Below, one piece after another: positions 60,025 to 64,000 of a stretch of DNA of 64,000 nucleotides. The notes beneath the pieces were generated by a model. It searched no databases and was not told the origin of the DNA. It saw only the letters and a list, made by a program, of their open reading frames with translations. Each line of letters starts with the position of its first letter. Positions within the stretch are counted from its first letter, which is position 1. Location: assembly GCF_005484985.1 (NCBI RefSeq), contig NZ_CP027942.1, positions 62,001 to 126,000 of the forward strand, given 5' to 3'. The translations under genes were made by a program, and so were the position numbers. Source of the DNA: Agrococcus sp. SGAir0287. GTDB taxonomy: Bacteria > Actinomycetota > Actinomycetes > Actinomycetales > Microbacteriaceae.

Positions 60025-60914
60025 GGCGTGGGCATCCCGCCGTTGACGTTGAGGGTCTCGCCGACGACGTAGCTCGACTCGGGCGAGGCGAGGAAGACGT
60101 AGGCGGGCGCGAGCTCCGCAGGCTGGCCCGGGCGACCGAGCGGGGTCTGCTGGCCGAACTCCGGCAGCGCGTCGGTGGGCTGGCCGCCCGCCGTCTGGAG
60201 CGGCGTCCAGATCGGACCGGGCGCGACGACGTTCACGCGGATGCCCTTGGGCGCGAGCTGCTGCGCGAGCGCCTTGCACATCGCGTTCTGCGTCGCCTTC
60301 GTCGAGGCGTAGTCGACGAGGTGCTCCGACGGCGAGTACGCCTGGATCGACGACGTCGCGATGATCGTCGAGCCGGGCGGCATGTGCGGCACGGCGTCCT
60401 TCACCATCCAGAGCAGCGGGTAGACGTTGGTCTTGAAGGTGAGGTCGAACGACTCGTCGGTGAGGTCCTCGATGTCGTCCACGTACTGCTGCCTGCCCGC
60501 GTTCGCGACGAGGATGTCGATGCCGCCCAGGGCCTCGACGGTGGCCTCGACGGCGCGGCGGCTCGTCTCGCGGTCGGTGATGTCGCCCGGCAGCGCGATG
60601 GCCGTCCGGCCCGCCGCCTCGATGAGGCCGACGATGCGCTGCGCATCCTCCTCCTCCTCGGGCAGGTAGGCGATGGCGACGTCGGCGCCCTCGCGTGCGA
60701 ACGCGATGGCGGTGGCGGCGCCGATGCCGGAGTCGCCGCCGGTCACGAGCGCCTTGCGACCCTCGAGGCGACCGGTGCCGCGATAGGTCTCCTCGCCGAG
60801 GTCCCCCCTGTCGCGCATGTTCGCGTCGAGCCCGGGGCCGTCCTGCGAGATCGCCGAGGTCTCGATGTCGGCGTAGAGGGTCGTGGGGTCCGCGAACGTG
60901 TACTGGTCAGCCAT
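60021..60914 (-). CDS. SDR family oxidoreductase, stress type, second copy
   Basis: The 297-aa SDR has KALVTGGDSGIGAATAIAFA, ILVANAGRQQYVDDIEDLTD, the catalytic YASTKATQNAM and LNVNGGMPTP at the end, and is a paralogue of the SDR at 56048. It leads the operon SDR-GH15-FUSC. GGAGG is only one base before the ATG, too close for ribosome binding, whereas a -10-like TAGCGT lies 7 bases upstream, so the message is probably leaderless. Confidence 0.9.
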   Translation of the reverse strand: MADQYTFADPTTLYADIETSAISQDGPGLDANMRDRGDLGEETYRGTGRLEGRKALVTGGDSGIGAATAIAFAREGADVAIAYLPEEEEDAQRIVGLIEAAGRTAIALPGDITDRETSRRAVEATVEALGGIDILVANAGRQQYVDDIEDLTDESFDLTFKTNVYPLLWMVKDAVPHMPPGSTIIATSSIQAYSPSEHLVDYASTKATQNAMCKALAQQLAPKGIRVNVVAPGPIWTPLQTAGGQPTDALPEFGQQTPLGRPGQPAELAPAYVFLASPESSYVVGETLNVNGGMPTP

Positions 60915-60921
60915 GCCTCCG

Positions 60922-60927
60922 ACGCTA
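60922..60927 (-). promoter_or_regulatory. Leaderless -10 element of the SDR-GH15-FUSC operon
   Basis: TAGCGT on the minus strand is 7 bases before ATG 60914. The divergent gene at 61077 has the identical TAGCGT hexamer. Confidence 0.5.
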
Positions 60928-61064
60928 GGTACCTCGGTGGGTGCGGCGCGGGGCCTTGCGGATGGCGGGCGGATGGTGCGAGCGTGCGCGACACGTGGAC
61001 ATCTGGCGCGTCGCACCCGTCGGCCCCGCTCCGCAAGGGGGGACGATCGCCCTGCGCTCGTGGC

Positions 61065-61070
61065 TAGCGT
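61065..61070 (+). promoter_or_regulatory. Leaderless -10 element of the acyl-CoA dehydrogenase gene
   Basis: TAGCGT is separated from ATG 61077 by CCGACC. No Shine-Dalgarno is present. Confidence 0.55.
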
Positions 61071-61076
61071 CCGACC

Positions 61077-62138
61077 ATGACCTCCGGCACGAGCATCGCC
61101 ACCGTGCCGACGGACGAGGAGCCGCTCGCCGCGCTGCCCGGCGCGGACGCCGCGACCGTCGCGCAGGTCGCGGCGCTCGCCCGTTCGGCCGCCGCCGACG
61201 ACGACCGGATCGCCGGAGCGCTGCGGATCGCCGCAGGCGTCGCCGACGCCCTCCCGCATCCCGGTGACGGCGACACCGCCACCCTGTGGGCATCCCTCGC
61301 GTCGATCGCCGCGATCGACCTCGGCGTCGCGCGAACGATCGAGCCGCACCTCGACGCGCTCGCGATCCTCCGGCAGGCGGGCGTGGATGCGCCGGCCGGC
61401 GCGCGCTGGGGCGTGTACGCCGCCGAGGGCGCCGGGCATCGGCTCGCCGCCGTGCGCTCCGGACCGCAGTGGGCGCTCACGGGATCCAAGCCGTGGTGCT
61501 CGCTCGCGGGTCGACTGGATCGCGCGCTCGTCACCGCACGCGTCGGCCACGAGCGCGCGCTCTTCGCCATCCCCCTCGACCACGGCGGCGTGACCGTGGA
61601 CCGGGCGGACGCATGGGCGTCCCGCGGCCTCCACGACGTGCCGAGCGTGCCCATCCGGCTCGAACGCGTGCCTGGCACCGCCGTCGGCGCACCCGGCTGG
61701 TACCTCGAGCGACCCGGGTTCGCGTGGGGCGGCATCGGCGTCGCGGCCATATGGCTCGGCGGCGCCGCCGGCATCGCGCGCACGATGCTCGCCCAGAGCC
61801 GCCGCCGCGAGCCCGACCAGCTCGCGCTCGCGATGCTCGGACGCGTGGATCGGCAGCTCGCGGCCGGGGGCGCGCTGCTCGGCCGCGCGGCGGCGATCGC
61901 CGACGCGCACGACGCGGCCGAGGATCCCGCCGTCGTCGCGCTGCGCTTGCGCGGCACGATCGCGGCCATCGTCGACGACGTCGTACGCTGCGCCGACCAC
62001 GCCATGGGGCCGGCGCCGCTCGCGCTCGACGTCGAGCACGCGCAGCGCGTCGACGACCTCCGCGTGTACGTGCGTCAGCACCACGCGGAGCGCGACGACG
62101 CCGCGCTGGGTCGCGCCGTGCTCGACAGGGATGCCTGA
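61077..62138 (+). CDS. Acyl-CoA dehydrogenase-like protein
   Basis: The 353-aa flavoprotein-like chain has the acyl-CoA dehydrogenase layout: helical N-terminus, the beta domain AVRSGPQWALTGSKPWCSLA (FAD/substrate binding) and a helical C-terminus (GIARTMLAQSRRREPDQLAL). It is shorter than fatty-acid-degrading members, and the catalytic Glu is not obvious, so it may act on a carrier-bound or unusual substrate. It begins a run with a PIG-L/methyltransferase fusion and a glycosyltransferase, overlapping by one base, a set more like glycolipid or secondary metabolite synthesis than beta-oxidation. Confidence 0.8.
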   Translation: MTSGTSIATVPTDEEPLAALPGADAATVAQVAALARSAAADDDRIAGALRIAAGVADALPHPGDGDTATLWASLASIAAIDLGVARTIEPHLDALAILRQAGVDAPAGARWGVYAAEGAGHRLAAVRSGPQWALTGSKPWCSLAGRLDRALVTARVGHERALFAIPLDHGGVTVDRADAWASRGLHDVPSVPIRLERVPGTAVGAPGWYLERPGFAWGGIGVAAIWLGGAAGIARTMLAQSRRREPDQLALAMLGRVDRQLAAGGALLGRAAAIADAHDAAEDPAVVALRLRGTIAAIVDDVVRCADHAMGPAPLALDVEHAQRVDDLRVYVRQHHAERDDAALGRAVLDRDA

Positions 62139-63454
62139 TGCCCTTCCACCACGCGGACGCGGGCACCGGGCCCGAGCGGTGGCAGGGCGTCGTCGGCACG
62201 CCGATCGACGTGCGCGACGCGACGCGCGTCGTCGTGGTCGCCGCGCACCCCGATGACGAGTCGCTGGGCGCAGGCGGGCTCCTCGCGCGGTGCGCCGAGG
62301 CCGGCGTGCCGGCGACCGTGCTGCTGCTCACCGACGGCGAGGGTTCGCATCCCGCGTCGCCGACGCACTCGCGGGAGGCGATGGCGCAGCGGCGACGACG
62401 CGAGGCCGTCGTGGCGGCCGCCGCGCTGGGCGTCGGCGGCGACCGGCTCGTGCACCTCGGGCTGCCCGACGGGGGCGTCGCCGACGTGGAGGACGACGTC
62501 GTCGCGGCGATCGTCGAGGTCGTCGGGGACGGCCGCGACGCGGTGCTCGTGGCCCCGTACCGCGGCGACGGGCATCCCGATCACGAGGCTGCGGGCCGCG
62601 CCGCCGCGATCGCGGCGCAGCGCACGGACGCGCGGCTGCTCGAGTACCCGATCTGGCTGCTGCACGCCGCCGAGCCCGCGGCGCTCGGCGATGTCCGACT
62701 CGTGCACCTCGCGCTCGACGATGCCGAGCAGGCGGCGAAGGCCCACGCGATCGAGGCGCATGCGAGCCAGGTGCATCCGCTGTCGCAGCAGCCGGGCGAC
62801 GAGGTGCTGCTCGGCGAGCACGTGCTCGCACGGTTCCGCGGCGAGCACGAGCGCTACGTCGTCGCAGGCGGGATCGTCGACGACCGGCTCGACCGGCTGC
62901 ACGCGCAGCAGGCGGAGCCGTGGGGCGCCGACGCCCGCTGGTACGAGCGGCGCAAGCGTGCCCTCGTGCTCGCGACCCTGCCGACCGAGCGACTCGGCCG
63001 CGTGCTCGAGGTCGGCTGCTCGACGGGCGTCATGACGGCAGCCCTCGCCGAGCGCGCCGACGAGGTCGTGGCGATCGACGCGTCGGGGGCGGCGCTCGCT
63101 CGCGCCGGCGAGCGGACGGCCGGGCTGCCCGTGCGACTGCTGCACGGACCCGTGCCCGAGACCTGGCCCGACGGGACGTTCGACCTCGTGGTGGTCTCGG
63201 AGGTCGGCTACTTCCTCGCACCGTCGGCGCTCGAGGCGCTCGTCGATCGCGTCGCGGCGACGCTCGCGCCCGTCGGCGCGGTGCTGCTGTGCCACTGGCG
63301 ACATGCCGTGCGCGGCTGGCCCCTCGACGCCGACGCCGTGCACGCCGCCTTCGATCGCGCGCCCATCCCGCCCCGAGCCGCCTCGTACGCCGACGGCGAC
63401 GTGCGGATCGAGCTGCGCGCGCCCCGCTCGGCCATGCCGCGGGCGGACCGATGA
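62138..63454 (+). CDS. PIG-L deacetylase fused to SAM-dependent methyltransferase
   Basis: Residues 1-240 are a PIG-L/LmbE domain with the zinc motif VVVAAHPDDESLGAGG and the later APYRGDGHPDHEAAG. It removes N-acetyl groups from amino sugars in known members. Residues from about 265 on are a NodS-type class I methyltransferase (GRVLEVGCSTGVMTAALAER, TFDLVVVSEVGYFLA). One protein would therefore deacetylate and then methylate the same sugar amine, which resembles the order of Nod-factor modification; that is inference. Start ATG 62138 overlaps the previous stop; end overlaps the glycosyltransferase (ATGA). Confidence 0.88.
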   Translation: MPFHHADAGTGPERWQGVVGTPIDVRDATRVVVVAAHPDDESLGAGGLLARCAEAGVPATVLLLTDGEGSHPASPTHSREAMAQRRRREAVVAAAALGVGGDRLVHLGLPDGGVADVEDDVVAAIVEVVGDGRDAVLVAPYRGDGHPDHEAAGRAAAIAAQRTDARLLEYPIWLLHAAEPAALGDVRLVHLALDDAEQAAKAHAIEAHASQVHPLSQQPGDEVLLGEHVLARFRGEHERYVVAGGIVDDRLDRLHAQQAEPWGADARWYERRKRALVLATLPTERLGRVLEVGCSTGVMTAALAERADEVVAIDASGAALARAGERTAGLPVRLLHGPVPETWPDGTFDLVVVSEVGYFLAPSALEALVDRVAATLAPVGAVLLCHWRHAVRGWPLDADAVHAAFDRAPIPPRAASYADGDVRIELRAPRSAMPRADR

Positions 63455-64000
63455 GGATCCGGGAGGTGCGCATCGTCGTGCCGGCGCGCGACGAGGCGCT
63501 GCGCATCGAGCGGTGCCTCGACGGCATCGCGGCGGCGCGCACCGCCGTCGAGGCGCTGGGCGTGCGCACCCGGTGCATCGTGGTGGCCGACGCGTGCCGG
63601 GATGCGACCGCGACCCTCGCCCGCGCGACGCCCGGCGTCGAGGTCGTCGAGACGCGCGCGGCGCGGGTCGGCGTCGCCCGCCGCGTCGGCGTCGACGCCG
63701 CGGGCGACGACGGTCACGGCATCGACCCGCATGCGGTGTGGATCGCGTCGACCGACGCCGACAGCGTGGTGCCGGCCGACTGGCTGCTGGTGCATCTCGG
63801 CCTCGCCGACCGCGGCGCCGATGCCGTCCTCGGCCTCGTGCACCTGCCGCCCGGCGACGCGAGCGCCCCCGCGCTCGCGAGGTGGCATGCGTGCTCGCAG
63901 GTGGGCGACCGCATCCACGGCGCGAACCTCGGGGTGCGGCTCGACGCCTATCGCGCCGTCGGCGGCTTCCCGCCGCTCGCAGCCCACGAGGACGTGTCGC
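63451..64000 (+). CDS. Family 2 glycosyltransferase (partial, runs off the window)
   Basis: 183 residues are visible. IREVRIVVPARDEALRIERC is the GT-A start, IVVADACRDATATLARA the nucleotide-binding loop, and VWIASTDADSVVPADWLLVH contains the DxD metal site. GANLGVRLDAYRAVGGFPPL then AHEDVS is the acceptor-side motif of GT2 enzymes. It follows the PIG-L/methyltransferase gene with an ATGA overlap. It probably attaches the sugar on which that enzyme works. Confidence 0.9.
   Translation, partial: MRIREVRIVVPARDEALRIERCLDGIAAARTAVEALGVRTRCIVVADACRDATATLARATPGVEVVETRAARVGVARRVGVDAAGDDGHGIDPHAVWIASTDADSVVPADWLLVHLGLADRGADAVLGLVHLPPGDASAPALARWHACSQVGDRIHGANLGVRLDAYRAVGGFPPLAAHEDVS

Noticed and set aside
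61077..62138. Fatty-acid beta-oxidation role for the acyl-CoA dehydrogenase
   Set aside because: No thiolase, hydratase or CoA ligase is nearby, the protein is short, and it is coupled to sugar-modifying enzymes.

Overview
The window is 64 kb of very GC-rich, densely packed actinobacterial chromosome. Start and stop codons overlap repeatedly (ATGA/GTGA), GTG starts are common, and several genes look leaderless (TANNNT, 6-7 nt, start codon). Gene content (coproporphyrin-dependent heme genes, Asp23/CsbD envelope-stress genes, class F sortase, RskA-type anti-sigma factor, peptide ABC importers) fits the Microbacteriaceae. Agrococcus or a relative is my guess; nothing in the window fixes the genus. 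No rRNA, tRNA, CRISPR array or intact transposase was seen.

Layout. 1-5.1 kb: end of a peptide ABC importer (two ATPases) with an S58 peptidase, a PaiB-like flavin protein and two paralogous C45 acyltransferases, which have a REP-like inverted repeat between them. 5.1-9.5 kb: PAP2 phosphatase, a helical protein, a SigK/RskA-like sigma/anti-sigma pair, class F sortase and a DUF4397 surface protein. 10-14.2 kb: a 636-aa sigma factor carrying its own anti-sigma-like zinc motif and membrane segment, a LuxR-type regulator, and an ArsR-SRPBCC pair. 14.2-17.1 kb: lacI-rpiB-MFS carbohydrate operon behind a double LacI operator. 17.3-18.9 kb: a scar of truncated genes (nrdH/ssb chimera, protease and flavoprotein fragments, one small membrane protein). 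18.9-28.5 kb: aminoglycoside-phosphotransferase-like kinase and a second peptide-import operon (binding protein, M14 carboxypeptidase, permeases, serine hydrolase, GbsR regulator, double ATPase). 28.9-32.9 kb: RraA, IclR, a TRAP-type permease without a visible binding protein, and a dehydrogenase. 33-40.4 kb: a six-gene catabolic operon divergent from a double-domain Lrp regulator.

40.5-48.2 kb is a heme block: hemQ-hemH-hemC-hemD and hemE-hemY, separated by a divergent MarR pair. hemA lies beyond, at 54-55.4 kb. Between hemE and hemA is an envelope-stress run, all on the minus strand: Asp23, DUF2273-like, Asp23-like, DUF6286-like, AmaP-like, CsbD, two small membrane proteins, an ECF sigma factor and two more Asp23 proteins. 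A second csbD diverges from it. At 55.4-55.95 kb an 80-bp unit carrying the same REP-like core as at 3.9 kb is repeated about 4.6 times in tandem. 56-60.9 kb holds two SDRs of the stress type, a GH15 glucosidase and a FUSC-type membrane protein. 61 kb to the end starts a cluster of acyl-CoA dehydrogenase, PIG-L deacetylase/methyltransferase fusion and glycosyltransferase, which runs off the window.

Together the genes describe a soil- or surface-type heterotroph that scavenges peptides and unusual small metabolites, makes heme by the coproporphyrin route, and invests heavily in envelope-stress responses.
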